Shown: piece after piece, positions 8,821 to 18,440 of the stretch | Layout of the letters: every line of letters begins with the position of its first letter | How positions within the stretch are numbered: the stretch's first letter is position 1 | Source: Pseudosulfitobacter koreensis | GTDB taxonomy: Bacteria; Pseudomonadota; Alphaproteobacteria; Rhodobacterales; Rhodobacteraceae | Assembly (NCBI RefSeq): GCF_024733015.1 | Contig: NZ_JANKJG010000010.1 | Coordinates: 62,001-126,000 of the forward strand | Direction: 5' to 3' | Length of the DNA: 64,000 nucleotides | Translations under genes and position numbers: made by a program | Notes under the pieces: generated by a model | What the model was told of the DNA's origin: nothing | The model's database searches: none | Seen by the model: only the letters and a program-made list of their open reading frames with translations

Positions 8821-9741
8821 TCAGGCCTTTGGGTGGGCGCTGTTGTAGACATCCATCAGCCGCGCGGTGTCGACGGCGGTATAGGCCTGCGTGGTCGACA
8901 GCGAGGCATGGCCCAGCAGTTCCTGGATGCTGCGCAGATCGCCACCCGCGTTCAGCAGGTGCGTGGCAAAGCTGTGACGCATCGCGTGCGGTGTCGCCGT
9001 GGCGGGCAGGCCCAGCTGCATCCGCGCTGATTCCATCGCCTTCTGGATGGCACGCGGGGCCAGCGCACCGCCGCGCACGGCGCGAAACAGCGGTTGGTCG
9101 TCCTGCAGGATGTGCGGGCAGGCGGCGACATAGGCGTCCACCGCCTGCTGCGCTGCGCCGACAACGGGCACGATGCGTTCCTTGCCGCCCTTGCCGGTGA
9201 TCCGCATGACCTGCGGCAGCGGCACGTCACGGCCACGCAGGCTCAGCGCTTCGGATATGCGCAGACCGCACCCCCAAAGCAGCGTCAGAACCGCGATGTC
9301 GCGCAGTCCCACCCATGGGGTCGTGGATTGCATCCCGATGGTCTCGACCATGTCGCGGGCCGCATCCACCGCCAGCGGGCGCGGCAGCTTGCGGGTGTAT
9401 TTCGGCGCGCGGGTGGAAAGCACGGCAGTCGGCTCGAACCCTTCGCGGGCGGCGAGCCAGCGATAGAACGACTTGACCGCGCTCAGCTTGCGCGCCAGCG
9501 ACCGGGGGCCGACATCCGCCGATCTGGTGTGCGCCATCCATGCGCGCATGTCGCTGACCGTGATATGGGACAGCGCGCCCAGACCCTGCGGCGCGCCTTT
9601 GTGATTGCTGATAAAGGCCAGAAACTCGCCCAGATCGCCCGCATAGGCGGTGATCGTGTTGGCGGCGGCGCCTTTCAGGGCGCGCTGGTGGTCCAGCCAT
9701 GTCTCCAGCGCGTCACGTGCTGCCGGAGAAATCAGGCTCAT
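8821..9741 (-). CDS. xerC: Tyrosine recombinase XerC
   Basis: A 306-residue site-specific recombinase that, with XerD, resolves chromosome dimers at dif. It has an N-terminal SAM-like core-binding domain (about 8-98) and a catalytic domain carrying R161, K184, H252, R255, H278 and the nucleophile Y287. The start is the ATG at 9739-9741, which overlaps the stop of the DUF484 gene (ATGA); a longer frame reaching 9915 would run through that gene and is rejected. DUF484-xerC adjacency is standard in proteobacteria. It is not flanked by attachment sites or phage genes, so it is a housekeeping XerC and not a mobile integrase. Confidence 0.95.
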   Translation of the reverse strand: MSLISPAARDALETWLDHQRALKGAAANTITAYAGDLGEFLAFISNHKGAPQGLGALSHITVSDMRAWMAHTRSADVGPRSLARKLSAVKSFYRWLAAREGFEPTAVLSTRAPKYTRKLPRPLAVDAARDMVETIGMQSTTPWVGLRDIAVLTLLWGCGLRISEALSLRGRDVPLPQVMRITGKGGKERIVPVVGAAQQAVDAYVAACPHILQDDQPLFRAVRGGALAPRAIQKAMESARMQLGLPATATPHAMRHSFATHLLNAGGDLRSIQELLGHASLSTTQAYTAVDTARLMDVYNSAHPKA

Positions 9742-10445
9742 GACAGCCAGCGGCGCATGGTGCGCTCGAACACGCCGGTAAAGAATGTCAGCAGGTCGGT
9801 GCCCTGTTGCGGGCCGAACATATGCGGATCTTCCGCCCCCATCACCAGCAGACCGGGCAGGCGGCCCGCGCCAAAGTTCAGCTTCAGGCAGGCTTCGGAC
9901 CTGATCCAGTCGCAATTGCTGCCGTAAATCTCGGCGTTGCCGTCCTGCACCTGACGCAGGGTGACCTGACGCACGGGGCCTCCGCGCCCCTGGCTGAGAT
10001 AGCTGTCGATAAAGCCCGGTTCCGCCACGCTGAGCACATCGCCCAGACGCTGCACAGCCGGGTCCTTGTCATTCTGGACGCTTTCAAGCACCAGTTTCAC
10101 CGCATCCACGCGCAGGATCTCGGCCACTTCGCCGCCCAGATCGCGCAGGAAGGTCTCGAATTCGATCGGGTCCAGCATCCGCAGGATCGCGCGGTGCACC
10201 TGATTGGTGCCCGCGAGATTCTCGTAGGCGGCGGCGATCACGCTGCGGTGGGTGTCTTCCAGCCGGTCCAGCCGCGATTCGAGCCGCTCCATCGCGATGC
10301 CGCGCAGATCGACGATGTTGCCGCCCATGCTGCGTTCGTTCGCGGCGATCAGGGCATGCATCATGTCCTTGTCGTCAAGGATCACGTCGGGACGCGAAAT
10401 GATCGCCTCGCGCAGGGCGTCGTCGATTTTCGGGCTGCTGGTCAT
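9738..10445 (-). CDS. DUF484 family (GAF-like) protein
   Basis: A 235-residue soluble protein of the DUF484 family. The N-terminal third is helical and charged (residues 10-75), and the rest has the alternating hydrophobic pattern of a GAF-like fold. The start is ATG at 10443-10445. A longer frame to 10520 adds a stretch (VRVTVPKIKNEQQ) encoded by AT-rich upstream DNA and is unlikely. It overlaps xerC by four bases and the two are co-transcribed. The family is consistently found beside xerC, but its function is unknown. Confidence 0.85.
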   Translation of the reverse strand: MTSSPKIDDALREAIISRPDVILDDKDMMHALIAANERSMGGNIVDLRGIAMERLESRLDRLEDTHRSVIAAAYENLAGTNQVHRAILRMLDPIEFETFLRDLGGEVAEILRVDAVKLVLESVQNDKDPAVQRLGDVLSVAEPGFIDSYLSQGRGGPVRQVTLRQVQDGNAEIYGSNCDWIRSEACLKLNFGAGRLPGLLVMGAEDPHMFGPQQGTDLLTFFTGVFERTMRRWLS

Positions 10446-10643
10446 CTGCTGCTCATTTTTTATTTTGGGAACCGTAACACGCACGGGCGATGAAATCTGC
10501 CCCTTTTTGGAGAAAATCAATGGTTTCGGCGCGGACTGTGTGCAGCGCGGGTGATTTCCCGCTCAAACCGGCGCGGTGGCCTGCGCCGCACACAATTGCG
10601 TCGCCCGACGAATACCGGGCGGCGGCAGCGCAAGGCGGCGGGC

Positions 10644-11297
10644 TTACAGGATTTTCTGGCCTGTCTTCGCCCAGTCTTTCATGAACTGGTCGAGGCCCGC
10701 GTTGGTCAGCGGGTGCGCCGCCAATTTCTTGATCACTTCGGGGGGCGCGGTCATCACGTCGGCACCGATGCGCGCGCAATCCTGCACATGGGCGACGGTG
10801 CGGATCGAGGCCGCGAGGATGTTGGTCTCGAACCCGTAGTTGTCATAGATCGTGCGGATGTCCTCGATCAGGTCCATGCCGTCGATGTTGATGTCGTCCA
10901 GACGCCCGATGAAGGGGCTGATGAATGTCGCACCCGCCTTGGCCGCCAGCAGCGCCTGGTTGGCGGAAAAGCACAGTGTCACGTTGACCATCTTGCCTTC
11001 GCCCGACAGCACCTTGCACGCTTTCAGGCCGTCCCAGGTCAGCGGCAGCTTGACGGCGATGTTCTCGGCAATCTCGGCCAGCTTGCGGCCTTCGGCGATC
11101 ATCGCGTCGGCGTCCAGCGACACCACTTCGGCGCTGACCGGACCCGAAACCAGATCGCAGATTTCCTTGGTCACTTCGAGAATGTCGCGTCCCGATTTCA
11201 GGATCAGCGAGGGGTTTGTCGTCACACCGTCGACCATGCCCAGATCGTTCAGTTCGGCAATGGCGTCGATATCGGCTGTGTCTACGAAGAATTTCAT
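10644..11297 (-). CDS. fsa: Transaldolase / fructose-6-phosphate aldolase family
   Basis: A 217-residue member of the short transaldolase (type 4, FSA/TalC) family. The Schiff-base lysine is K83 in [12 protein letters not shown], and the start [13 protein letters not shown] together with GVTTNPSL at 24-31 is diagnostic. It either transfers a dihydroxyacetone unit in the pentose phosphate pathway or works as an aldolase; sequence alone does not separate these two. The start is ATG at 11295-11297; a longer frame to 11513 overlaps priA and is not credible. The gene is divergent from priA across a 128-base gap that must hold both promoters. Confidence 0.92.
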   Translation of the reverse strand: MKFFVDTADIDAIAELNDLGMVDGVTTNPSLILKSGRDILEVTKEICDLVSGPVSAEVVSLDADAMIAEGRKLAEIAENIAVKLPLTWDGLKACKVLSGEGKMVNVTLCFSANQALLAAKAGATFISPFIGRLDDINIDGMDLIEDIRTIYDNYGFETNILAASIRTVAHVQDCARIGADVMTAPPEVIKKLAAHPLTNAGLDQFMKDWAKTGQKIL

Positions 11298-11425
11298 GTC
11301 GGTGGCTCCAGTGGCTGTTAGCGCAATCACAAGGCCACGCGCGATCAGTTGGCGATGGTCTTGCTTTGTGTTTGCATGTACCCCAACTGAACACCCGCTG
11401 AAACCCACAATTGCCGAGGCCAGAC

Positions 11426-13621
11426 GTGACGCGCCCCGAATTTTACGACGAAGGTGCCCTGGTGGCCGTGCTGACCACGCAGCCACTGGACCGGCTGCTG
11501 GACTACAAGGCACCCGAGGGCGGAGCGATGCTGGGCGCGTTCGTCGAGGTGCCGCTGGGGCCGCGCAAGGTGCTGGGAATCGTCTGGGGACCGGGGCGGG
11601 GTGATTGGGATATCAAGAAGGTCCGCTCGGTTATCCGGGTGCTGGATGCGGCCCCCATGCGCGCGGAAATGCGCACGTTTCTGCTGAAGGCGGCGGAATA
11701 TACACTGACGCCGATGCCCGCGATGCTGCGGCTGGCCACCCGCGCGCCGGGTCTGGGCGATCCGCCGTCGATGCGCAAGATCTACCGCCGGGGCGAGGGC
11801 GAACCGGAACGCTCCACCGACGCGCGCCGCCGGGTGATGGAGACGCTGGACGAATACGGTGATCTGTCTTTTACGTTGAAAGAGCTTTCCGAGATGGCGG
11901 GGGTCACCTCCTCGGTCGTCAAGGGGTTGGTAAAGCAGGGTGTTGTCTCGGAAGAGGATGCGCCGCGCGACGTACCGTTCCGCAGGCTGGACCCGTCGCT
12001 GCCCGGCAAGGCGCTGACCGACGATCAGGCCGCCGGCGCCGCGATGCTGGCCGAGGCGGTGCGCTCGGAGACCTATGGCACCACGCTGCTGCGCGGCGTC
12101 ACCGGATCGGGCAAGACCGAGGTTTACTTGGAAGCCGTTGCTGCCTGTCTTGCCCAAGGCAGGCAGGCGCTGGTGCTGTTGCCCGAGATCGCGTTGACCG
12201 CCGAGTTTCTGAAACGGGTGCAGGCGCGGTTTGGCGCGCGGCCCGCCGAATGGCATTCGGGGGCCACGATGACCGAACGCCGACGGATCTGGCGCATGGT
12301 CGGGCAGGGCGGTGCGCAATTGGTGATCGGCGCGCGGTCGGCGCTGTTCCTGCCCTATCAGAACCTTGGACTTATCGTGGTGGATGAGGAACATGACACC
12401 TCGTACAAACAAGAGGATGGCGTGCTGTATAATGCCCGCGACATGGCGGTGCTGCGCGCGTCGATCTGCGGGGCGCATGTGGTGCTGGCCTCGGCCACGC
12501 CCAGTCTGGAAAGCTGGGTGAATGCAGAGGCGGGCAAGTACAAGCGGCTGGAACTGACCTCGCGCTTTGGTCCTGCCGTGATGCCGACGATGGGCACCAT
12601 CGACATGCGCGCGGCGGCTTTGCCCTCTGATCGCTGGGTGTCGCCCGATCTGCAAAAGGCGGTGCAGGCGCGGATTGATGCGGGCGAGCAGGCGATGTTG
12701 TTCATCAACCGGCGCGGCTATGCGCCGATCACGCTCTGCCGGGCCTGCGGGCACCAGATCGCCTGTGACCAATGCGACGCGCGGATGGTCGAACACCGGT
12801 TTCTGAAACGGCTGATGTGCCACCAATGCGGCGAGACCAAGCCGATGCCCAATATCTGCCCGTCCTGCGGCGCCGAGGACCGTCTGGCGCCCGTCGGCCC
12901 CGGCGTCGAGCGTCTGGGCGAGGAGGCGGCAACGCTCTGGCCCGATGCGCGGATCGCGACGCTGAGTTCAGACATGTACGGCAGCGCCCGCGCGCTGAAG
13001 GCCGAGATCGAAAGCATCGCCCAGGGCGGGGCCGACATTGTCATCGGCACGCAACTGGTTGCAAAGGGGCACAATTTCCCGAACCTCACGCTGGTCGGGG
13101 TGATCGACGCCGATCTGGGGTTGCAAGGCTCCGATCTGCGCGCCGCCGAGCGGACGTTCCAGCTGATGCGGCAGGTGGCGGGGCGGGCGGGGCGTGCGGA
13201 CAAGCCGGGAACGGCGCTGTTGCAGACCTATCAGCCCGAGCACCCGGTGATCCGCGCCATTCTGGCGGGTGACGAGGAAGGCTTTTGGCGTGCCGAAGCG
13301 GCGCAACGTGAAGCGGCGGGCGTGCCGCCCTATGGCCGTATGGCGGGGATCATCCTGAGCGGGCCGGATGTGGCTGCGGTGTTCGACATCGCAAACCATC
13401 TGGCGCGGGCGGACGGGCCGCTGCGGCAGGTGGGGGCGCAGGTCTACGGGCCGGCCCCTGCGCCGATTGCCCGCGTGCGGGGGCGTCACCGCGTGCGGAT
13501 GCTGGTCAAGGCAGACAAGGGCGTGGCGCTGCAAGGGGCCCTGCGCAAATGGGTGGGCCAGGTGCAGATCAAGGGTGACATCCGGCTGGCCATAGATATT
13601 GATCCGCAGAGCTTTTACTGA
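11426..13621 (+). CDS. priA: Primosomal protein N' (replication restart helicase PriA)
   Basis: A 731-residue DEXH helicase that reloads the replisome at stalled forks. The N-terminal 3'-end-binding domain is followed by Walker A GVTGSGKT (224-231), Walker B DEEHD (320-324), and an eight-cysteine zinc-binding insert (C438, C441, C447, C450, C465, C468, C478, C481). I choose GTG at 11426 because CGAGG at 11415-11419 sits six bases before it and [16 protein letters not shown] matches family starts. A TTG at 11411 would give five extra residues but lacks a ribosome site. Confidence 0.95.
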   Translation: MTRPEFYDEGALVAVLTTQPLDRLLDYKAPEGGAMLGAFVEVPLGPRKVLGIVWGPGRGDWDIKKVRSVIRVLDAAPMRAEMRTFLLKAAEYTLTPMPAMLRLATRAPGLGDPPSMRKIYRRGEGEPERSTDARRRVMETLDEYGDLSFTLKELSEMAGVTSSVVKGLVKQGVVSEEDAPRDVPFRRLDPSLPGKALTDDQAAGAAMLAEAVRSETYGTTLLRGVTGSGKTEVYLEAVAACLAQGRQALVLLPEIALTAEFLKRVQARFGARPAEWHSGATMTERRRIWRMVGQGGAQLVIGARSALFLPYQNLGLIVVDEEHDTSYKQEDGVLYNARDMAVLRASICGAHVVLASATPSLESWVNAEAGKYKRLELTSRFGPAVMPTMGTIDMRAAALPSDRWVSPDLQKAVQARIDAGEQAMLFINRRGYAPITLCRACGHQIACDQCDARMVEHRFLKRLMCHQCGETKPMPNICPSCGAEDRLAPVGPGVERLGEEAATLWPDARIATLSSDMYGSARALKAEIESIAQGGADIVIGTQLVAKGHNFPNLTLVGVIDADLGLQGSDLRAAERTFQLMRQVAGRAGRADKPGTALLQTYQPEHPVIRAILAGDEEGFWRAEAAQREAAGVPPYGRMAGIILSGPDVAAVFDIANHLARADGPLRQVGAQVYGPAPAPIARVRGRHRVRMLVKADKGVALQGALRKWVGQVQIKGDIRLAIDIDPQSFY

Positions 13622-13669
13622 TCCGGCAGTTTTGGTTGTTCTGTCAACCTGCTGATATCGCCGAAAATA

Positions 13670-13698
13670 TGTACATGATCGGGGCGATTTGGTACAAT
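13670..13698 (+). promoter_or_regulatory. Candidate sigma-70-type promoter of the MFS gene
   Basis: TGTACA at 13670-13675 and TACAAT at 13693-13698 are separated by 17 bases, in an AT-richer gap 44 bases before the MFS start. The -10 is good and the -35 is imperfect (4 of 6). Confidence 0.4.
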
Positions 13699-13741
13699 TT
13701 TCATCTCGCCAGTTTTCCGCAATAGGCGTACTGCGGATCAC

Positions 13742-14974
13742 ATGACCCGTATCGTGAAAACCGGCGACGCCGCCACCTTGCCGTTCTGGCGCCGCCCCAT
13801 CGCACTTTTGTTCCTTATGGCCGCTGCCATGCCGATTGCGTTCAACACGTGGTCGGCGCTCTTGAACAACTTTGTCATCGACGCCGCCAACTTTGACGGG
13901 GCCGATATTGGTCTGCTGCACACGATCCGCGAAATTCCGGGCTTTCTGGCCATCGGTGTCATCGCCATCATCATCTTCGTGCGCGAACAGGTGCTGGGGC
14001 TGGTCGCGCTGATCCTGCTGGGGGTGGCCACGGCGATCACCGCGCAATATCCGTCGCTGGGCGGCATCCTGACGCTGACCATGCTCAGTTCGATCGGGTT
14101 TCACTACTACGAGACCGTGAACCAGTCGCTGCAACTGCAATGGATCGCCAAGGAAAACGCGCCGCAGGTTCTGGGCTGGCTGCTGGCCACCGGGTCGGCG
14201 GCGACCTTCGTGGTGTACCTGGTGATCCTACTGCTGTGGGAGCCGCTGAACCTGACCTATAACATCGTCTACATGGCGGGGGGCTGCGTGACGGCGGCCA
14301 TCGCCATCTTCGCGATGATCGCCTACCCGCAGTTCGAGGCACCGCATCCGCAGCACAAGCAGTTCATCCTGCGCCGTCGCTATTGGCTCTATTATGCGCT
14401 GCAATTCATGGCGGGTGCGCGGCGGCAGATCTTTGTGGTCTTTGCAGGTTTCATGATGGTCGAAAAGTTCGGCTTCGAGGTTGACGAGCTGACCATGCTC
14501 TATCTGGTCAACCTGCTGATCAACATGCTGGTCGCACCGCTGCTGGGCCGTGTCGTGCAACGTTATGGCGAGCGCAAGACGCTGGGGGTCGAATACATCG
14601 GTCTGGTGCTGGTGTTCCTCAGCTATGGCGGGGTCTATTATCTGGGTTGGGGCATCGCGGTGGCCGCGTTTCTATACGTGGTCGACCATATCTTTTTCGG
14701 TCTGGCGCTGGCGTTGAAGACCTATTTCCAGAAAATCGCCGATCCGCAGGACATCGCGCCCACGGCGGCCGTCGCCTTTACCATCAACCACATCGCCGCC
14801 GTGGGTCTGCCTGCGCCGCTGGGCCTGCTGTGGCTGGTGTCGCCCGCCGCCGTGTTCTTTCTGGCGGCAGGCATGGCCGCCACGTCGCTGATGCTGGCGC
14901 TGCTGATCCCGCGCCACCCGGTTCCGGGGCACGAGACGATCCTGACACCGGTCATGCCCGCCGTGGTCGGATAG
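13742..14974 (+). CDS. Major facilitator superfamily transporter
   Basis: A 410-residue protein with about twelve membrane segments split by a more polar loop near residues 195-215, as in MFS carriers. The cytoplasmic loop RVVQRYGERKT (about 264-274) resembles the inter-helix motif of the family. Substrate and direction cannot be read from the sequence. The gene has its own upstream gap with a candidate promoter and runs directly into the MATE gene, whose GTG follows its TAG without a gap, so both are likely on one transcript with prmA. Confidence 0.8.
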   Translation: MTRIVKTGDAATLPFWRRPIALLFLMAAAMPIAFNTWSALLNNFVIDAANFDGADIGLLHTIREIPGFLAIGVIAIIIFVREQVLGLVALILLGVATAITAQYPSLGGILTLTMLSSIGFHYYETVNQSLQLQWIAKENAPQVLGWLLATGSAATFVVYLVILLLWEPLNLTYNIVYMAGGCVTAAIAIFAMIAYPQFEAPHPQHKQFILRRRYWLYYALQFMAGARRQIFVVFAGFMMVEKFGFEVDELTMLYLVNLLINMLVAPLLGRVVQRYGERKTLGVEYIGLVLVFLSYGGVYYLGWGIAVAAFLYVVDHIFFGLALALKTYFQKIADPQDIAPTAAVAFTINHIAAVGLPAPLGLLWLVSPAAVFFLAAGMAATSLMLALLIPRHPVPGHETILTPVMPAVVG

Positions 14975-16369
14975 GTGCCCGGACCGGTTTCAGAGCAGGG
15001 GCGTTTCCTGACCGGGTCCACCATGGGCCATGTGGTGCGGATGACAGCGACGGGGGCCTTTGGCATCACCTTCGTGTTTCTGGTCGATGCGGCGAACCTG
15101 CTGTGGCTGAGCCTGTGGGGCGCGCCGCAACAGGTGGCGGCGATTGGTTTCGCCTTTGCGATCCAGTTCTTTTCGGTCTCCATCGGCGTCGGCCTGATGA
15201 TCGCGGCGACGGCGCTGGTGTCGCGCAGCATCGGGCGGGGCGAACGGGCGCTGGCCCGACAGCAGGCGGGGGCCGCGATTGTCATCGCCGTCGGCATTCA
15301 GGCGGTGGTCGCGACGCTGATCGTCACCTTTCGCCATCCGCTGCTGGAACTGTCCGGGGCCACGGGAGAGACTGCGGCGCTTGCCGCGCGGTATCTTGCC
15401 ATATCCGTGCCCTCGCTGGTGCCGATGGCGGTGTCTCTGGTTGGCTCGGGTGTGCTGCGCGCCGAAGGCTACGGCGCCAAGGCGATGTACGTCACGCTGT
15501 TCTCGGGCGTGCTGAGCATGTTCATCGACCCGCCGCTGATCTACTATTACGGGCTGGACGGCGCTGCCATCGGCCTGGTGGTGTTTCGCGTCAGCCTGCT
15601 GGGGCTGGCGATTTATTATGCGATCATCCAGATGAACCTGATCGACCGCCCCGACGCTGCGATGGTGCGGCGCATCTTGCGCCCCTTCATGGTGGTGGCG
15701 CTGCCCGCCATCGCCACGCAGATGAGCACCCCTGCGGGCAACTATTTCCTGACGATCATCATGGCGCCCTTCGGTGACGATGCGGTCGCGGCCTGGGCCG
15801 TGGTCGGGCGGCTGACGGTGCTGGTCTTTGGTGGTATCTTTGCGCTGTCGGGGGCCATCGGCGGCATCTTTGGCCAGAACTATGGCGCGGGCCAGTTCGA
15901 CCGGCTGCGCAGCACCTATCGCGACGCGCTGGTGTTCTGCGCGCTTTATACGCTGGTTGCCTGGGCGCTGCTGTGGACGGCGATCCCTTACGTCAGCGTG
16001 CTGTTCGGTCTGAAGGGACAGGGGGCCGAGGTGCTGCACGCCTTTGCCGGGGTTGGTGTGGGAGCGTTCATGTTCGTCGGCGCGCTGTTCGTGTCCAACG
16101 CCGCGTTCAACAATCTGGGCAAGCCCGGACGCTCGACGCTGCTGAACTGGCTCAAGGACGGCGTGCTGAGCTGGCCTGCGGCGATGCTGCTGGCGGGCAG
16201 CTTCGGGGCGGCGGGCGTGATCTATGGGCAGGCGCTGGGCGGGGCGGTCATGGGCATACTGGCGGCAAGCTGGGGCTGGCGCTATGTGGCGCGGCTGGGT
16301 CCGCAATCGGACATTGACCCCGCGCCGCCACGCCCCTATCCGAATCTGGACCGCTTTCGGAGACGTTAA
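14975..16369 (+). CDS. MATE family efflux transporter
   Basis: A 464-residue protein with twelve hydrophobic segments arranged as two similar halves, typical of multidrug and toxic compound extrusion carriers (Na+ or H+ antiport). Family-like elements include the internal segment QFFSVSIGVGLMIAATALVSR near residue 65 and the second-half segment FGGIFALSGAIGGIFGQNYGAG near 285. The start is GTG at 14975, abutting the MFS stop. The stop TAA is followed immediately by the ATG of prmA at 16370. An in-frame ATG at 15024 (MGHVVRMTATG) is an alternative start. Confidence 0.82.
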   Translation: MPGPVSEQGRFLTGSTMGHVVRMTATGAFGITFVFLVDAANLLWLSLWGAPQQVAAIGFAFAIQFFSVSIGVGLMIAATALVSRSIGRGERALARQQAGAAIVIAVGIQAVVATLIVTFRHPLLELSGATGETAALAARYLAISVPSLVPMAVSLVGSGVLRAEGYGAKAMYVTLFSGVLSMFIDPPLIYYYGLDGAAIGLVVFRVSLLGLAIYYAIIQMNLIDRPDAAMVRRILRPFMVVALPAIATQMSTPAGNYFLTIIMAPFGDDAVAAWAVVGRLTVLVFGGIFALSGAIGGIFGQNYGAGQFDRLRSTYRDALVFCALYTLVAWALLWTAIPYVSVLFGLKGQGAEVLHAFAGVGVGAFMFVGALFVSNAAFNNLGKPGRSTLLNWLKDGVLSWPAAMLLAGSFGAAGVIYGQALGGAVMGILAASWGWRYVARLGPQSDIDPAPPRPYPNLDRFRRR

Positions 16370-17242
16370 ATGCCTACATATACAGCCCTCACCACCCTGA
16401 CAGGTAAAACCGCAGCAGAGGCGCTGGGCGCCGCGATGGAGCGGCTGGAGCCTGAACCCACCGGCATCGGCGTGTTCGAGGTCGAGGACGGATCGGGCCT
16501 GTGGGAGGTCGGCGGATATTTTTCCGAGCGTCCCGACGAGACCGGGCTGATGCTGCTGGCGACTGCGATGGAGGCGAAACCCTTCGTGATTTCGGAACTG
16601 CCCGAAACCGACTGGGTGGCCCATGTGCGCCGCGAACTGGCCCCGGTCGAGGCGGGGCGGTTCTTTGTCTATGGCAGCCATGATGCCGACAAGGTGCCCG
16701 AAGGCAGCGTGCCGCTGCTGATCGAGGCGGCGATGGCGTTCGGGACCGGGCACCACGGCACCACGCTGGGCTGCTTGCGCGCGCTGGACCGGTTGGCAAG
16801 CGACGGCTGGAAGGCAGACCGCGTGGCCGACATCGGTTGCGGCACCGCCGTGCTGGCGATGGCCGCGGCGCGGATCTGGCAGGGCGACGTGATCGCCAGC
16901 GACATCGACGAGGTGGCGGTGGACGTGGCCGAGGCCAACCTGGCGGCCAACGACATGGCGGGTGCTGTCAGATGCGTCGAGGCGGCAGGCTTTGACCATC
17001 GGGATCTGCGGGCGCTGGCGCCCTATGACCTGATCTTTGCCAATATCCTGAAAGGTCCGCTGGTCGCGCTGGCCCCCGATATCGCGGCAAATCTGCGCGC
17101 TGATGGCATCGCGATTCTGTCCGGTATCCTGAACGAGCAGGCAGAGGACGTTTTGGCCCACTATTTCGAAGCTGGACACAGTCTGGATCACCGAGAGGTC
17201 ATTGGTGACTGGACGACGCTTACTGTCAGAAAAAGACCGTGA
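16370..17242 (+). CDS. prmA: Ribosomal protein L11 methyltransferase
   Basis: A 290-residue SAM-dependent methyltransferase that methylates ribosomal protein L11. The PrmA-specific linker AFGTGHHGTT is at 123-132, SAM motif I DIGCGTAVLA at 154-163, and the catalytic-region motif FANILKGPL at about 223-231. The N-terminal ferredoxin-like substrate-recognition domain covers roughly residues 1-95. It directly follows the MATE gene without a gap, suggesting translational coupling; no functional link to transport is implied. Confidence 0.95.
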   Translation: MPTYTALTTLTGKTAAEALGAAMERLEPEPTGIGVFEVEDGSGLWEVGGYFSERPDETGLMLLATAMEAKPFVISELPETDWVAHVRRELAPVEAGRFFVYGSHDADKVPEGSVPLLIEAAMAFGTGHHGTTLGCLRALDRLASDGWKADRVADIGCGTAVLAMAAARIWQGDVIASDIDEVAVDVAEANLAANDMAGAVRCVEAAGFDHRDLRALAPYDLIFANILKGPLVALAPDIAANLRADGIAILSGILNEQAEDVLAHYFEAGHSLDHREVIGDWTTLTVRKRP

Positions 17243-17349
17243 GAAATGCCGCTTTTAAGGCTTAATTGAACGATTTGCCCAGATTTTGCCACATTTCAGC
17301 GGCATATAGTTGAGGCAATTCGGTGGGGGCCGAACCGCGAGAGGCTGCC

Positions 17350-17694
17350 ATGGTTGAGACCAAGCAAAACTTCGATTCCCGCCTGCGTGTCCTGACGCGC
17401 AAGCACCGCCGGATGGCCAACGGATACACCACCCGCCTGCGCGGCGACGGGTTGATCGTGGTCAAGCCGAAACGCCGCAAGGCCCAGTTCCCGCTGAAAG
17501 GCGCGCTGCTGGTTCTTGCGGGCTTCTTCGCCTTCAAGGCATTCATGCTGATTTCGCTGGGCGAGCTGACCTATGCCGACCGGCTGGCCAGGCTGCAAAA
17601 CGGCACGATTGTCGAACAGGCCGGGGCCTGGGTTATGCAGGCCGACCCTGTTACAAAAACAATCGTGACTTTTACGCGCGTCAATCTACTTTGA
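17350..17694 (+). CDS. Small single-pass membrane protein, conserved hypothetical
   Basis: A 114-residue basic protein. Residues 1-49 are rich in Arg and Lys (KPKRRK at 39-44), one membrane helix spans about 50-71, and a C-terminal domain of about 43 residues would lie outside the cytoplasm if the positive-inside rule holds. The start is ATG at 17350 with GAGG five bases upstream (17341-17344); a frame beginning at 17323 is less likely. It has its own terminator at 17720. I do not recognise a characterised family. Confidence 0.7.
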   Translation: MVETKQNFDSRLRVLTRKHRRMANGYTTRLRGDGLIVVKPKRRKAQFPLKGALLVLAGFFAFKAFMLISLGELTYADRLARLQNGTIVEQAGAWVMQADPVTKTIVTFTRVNLL

Positions 17695-17719
17695 ACATTT
17701 CGGTAAGGTAAGGGGTTAT

Positions 17720-17757
17720 GGGCCGTCTCGATCTGTGATCGCGGCGGCCTTTTTATT
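17720..17757 (+). terminator. Rho-independent terminator after the small membrane protein
   Basis: GGCCG...CGGCC with an inner GATC/GATC pairing, followed by TTTTTATTT. It begins 26 bases after the stop at 17694. Confidence 0.75.
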
Positions 17758-17792
17758 TGGTATCTTTGTGCTGTCGCCGGGACGCTGGACAC

Positions 17793-17829
17793 AAAAAAAC
17801 CGCTCACCCGGAAGGGGAAGCGGTTTTTC
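17793..17829. terminator. Bidirectional terminator between convergent genes
   Basis: AAAAAAACCGCT at 17793-17804 pairs with AGCGGTTTTTC at 17819-17829. It has A and T runs on both sides, so it can act in either direction. It mainly serves the minus-strand DUF1127 gene, which ends at 17888. Confidence 0.8.
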
Positions 17830-17887
17830 TTATCCGGGGCGTGAAACGCGTGCCGAGGGAGGGGCGGCAGCGGCGCTTCCGCGCGGA

Positions 17888-18097
17888 TTAACGGCGGAAA
17901 ACCACCGAGTCGATATCGCCACGGATCAGGCCGATGTCTTGCAGTTCACGGTCGCTCAGGGCGGACAGAGCTTTGCGGGTGACGCGCGCGTCGTTCCATG
18001 CCATCACCGAAGCGATGAAGTTGAAAACGGAGCGGCTGATACGGCCTGCTACAATAGCGGAGCCGTATGTGGTGCGGGTGGTGTCGAAAGCAGCCAT
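17888..18097 (-). CDS. DUF1127 domain small protein
   Basis: A 69-residue arginine-rich protein. The C-terminal half (about 36-66) is the DUF1127 domain with the pattern RKALSALSDRELQDIGLIRGD. In Rhodobacteraceae such proteins are small stress-linked factors, some associated with RNA turnover and co-produced with small RNAs. The start at 18095-18097 has AGAGGA eight bases upstream, and a CTTGTG-N17-CTATGT promoter lies about 50 bases upstream. The gene is monocistronic, bounded by the terminator at 17793. Family call is firm; the precise role is unknown. Confidence 0.88.
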   Translation of the reverse strand: MAAFDTTRTTYGSAIVAGRISRSVFNFIASVMAWNDARVTRKALSALSDRELQDIGLIRGDIDSVVFRR

Positions 18098-18440
18098 TGG
18101 TGCAGTCCTCTTTTAAATGATTTGCGTTATCTCGTCGTTCTGAGTGGCACATAGTTCGCCTCTTTTCGCGCCACAAGCCGTCAAGTTTGCATGTGAGATA
18201 TGCGAAAATCACATGGGTTGGGCAAAACGTTACTTTTTTCTTGACAGGCCTGTGCGGCGGCCCGAATTGCTGTCGCTTTTTTGAGCCGAAGGGGCGGATT
18301 CGACCCGCGTCTGCCGCTTTTTGCGGCAAACCCGTCGATGACCGCCTGCGCCTTAGCTCTTGGCGGATGTTCGCGTTTCGTGCTACTTGTCGCCCAAAGC
18401 GGCAAAAACGCCACAATCGAGACCGGGCAGGGCAAGACAT
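18098..18440. other. 343-base gap between DUF1127 gene and ruvC
   Basis: The DUF1127 promoter occupies the left part. A TTGACA at 18241-18246 on the plus strand has no acceptable -10 at 16-18 bases. A small perfect hairpin, TGCCGC-TTTTT-GCGGCA, is at 18312-18328. Frames crossing the gap lack ribosome sites and recognisable content, so I see no gene here; the right part presumably carries the ruvC promoter. Confidence 0.5.
18149..18177 (-). promoter_or_regulatory. RpoH-like promoter of the DUF1127 gene
   Basis: On the minus strand the -35 is CTTGTG (18177-18172) and the -10 is CTATGT (18154-18149), with a 17-base spacer. The CTTG and CTAT cores resemble the promoters read by RpoH heat-shock/oxidative-stress sigma factors in Rhodobacter. 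It gives a leader of roughly 45 bases. Confidence 0.5.

Noticed and set aside
8821..9741. Tyrosine recombinase as evidence of an integrated element
   Set aside because: The protein is XerC in its usual DUF484-xerC pair; there are no att repeats or phage genes around it.
17735..18154. A 139-codon plus-strand frame across the terminator and the DUF1127 gene
   Set aside because: It passes through a strong terminator and lies antisense to a recognised gene; no ribosome site.
18241..18270. TTGACA as a -35 box for ruvC
   Set aside because: No -10 like sequence occurs 16-18 bases downstream.
18285..18312. GGGGCGGATTCGACCCGCG resembles a tRNA T-arm or the GGATTCGAC of tmRNA
   Set aside because: The stem has only four good pairs and no acceptor, anticodon or tag-coding parts surround it.
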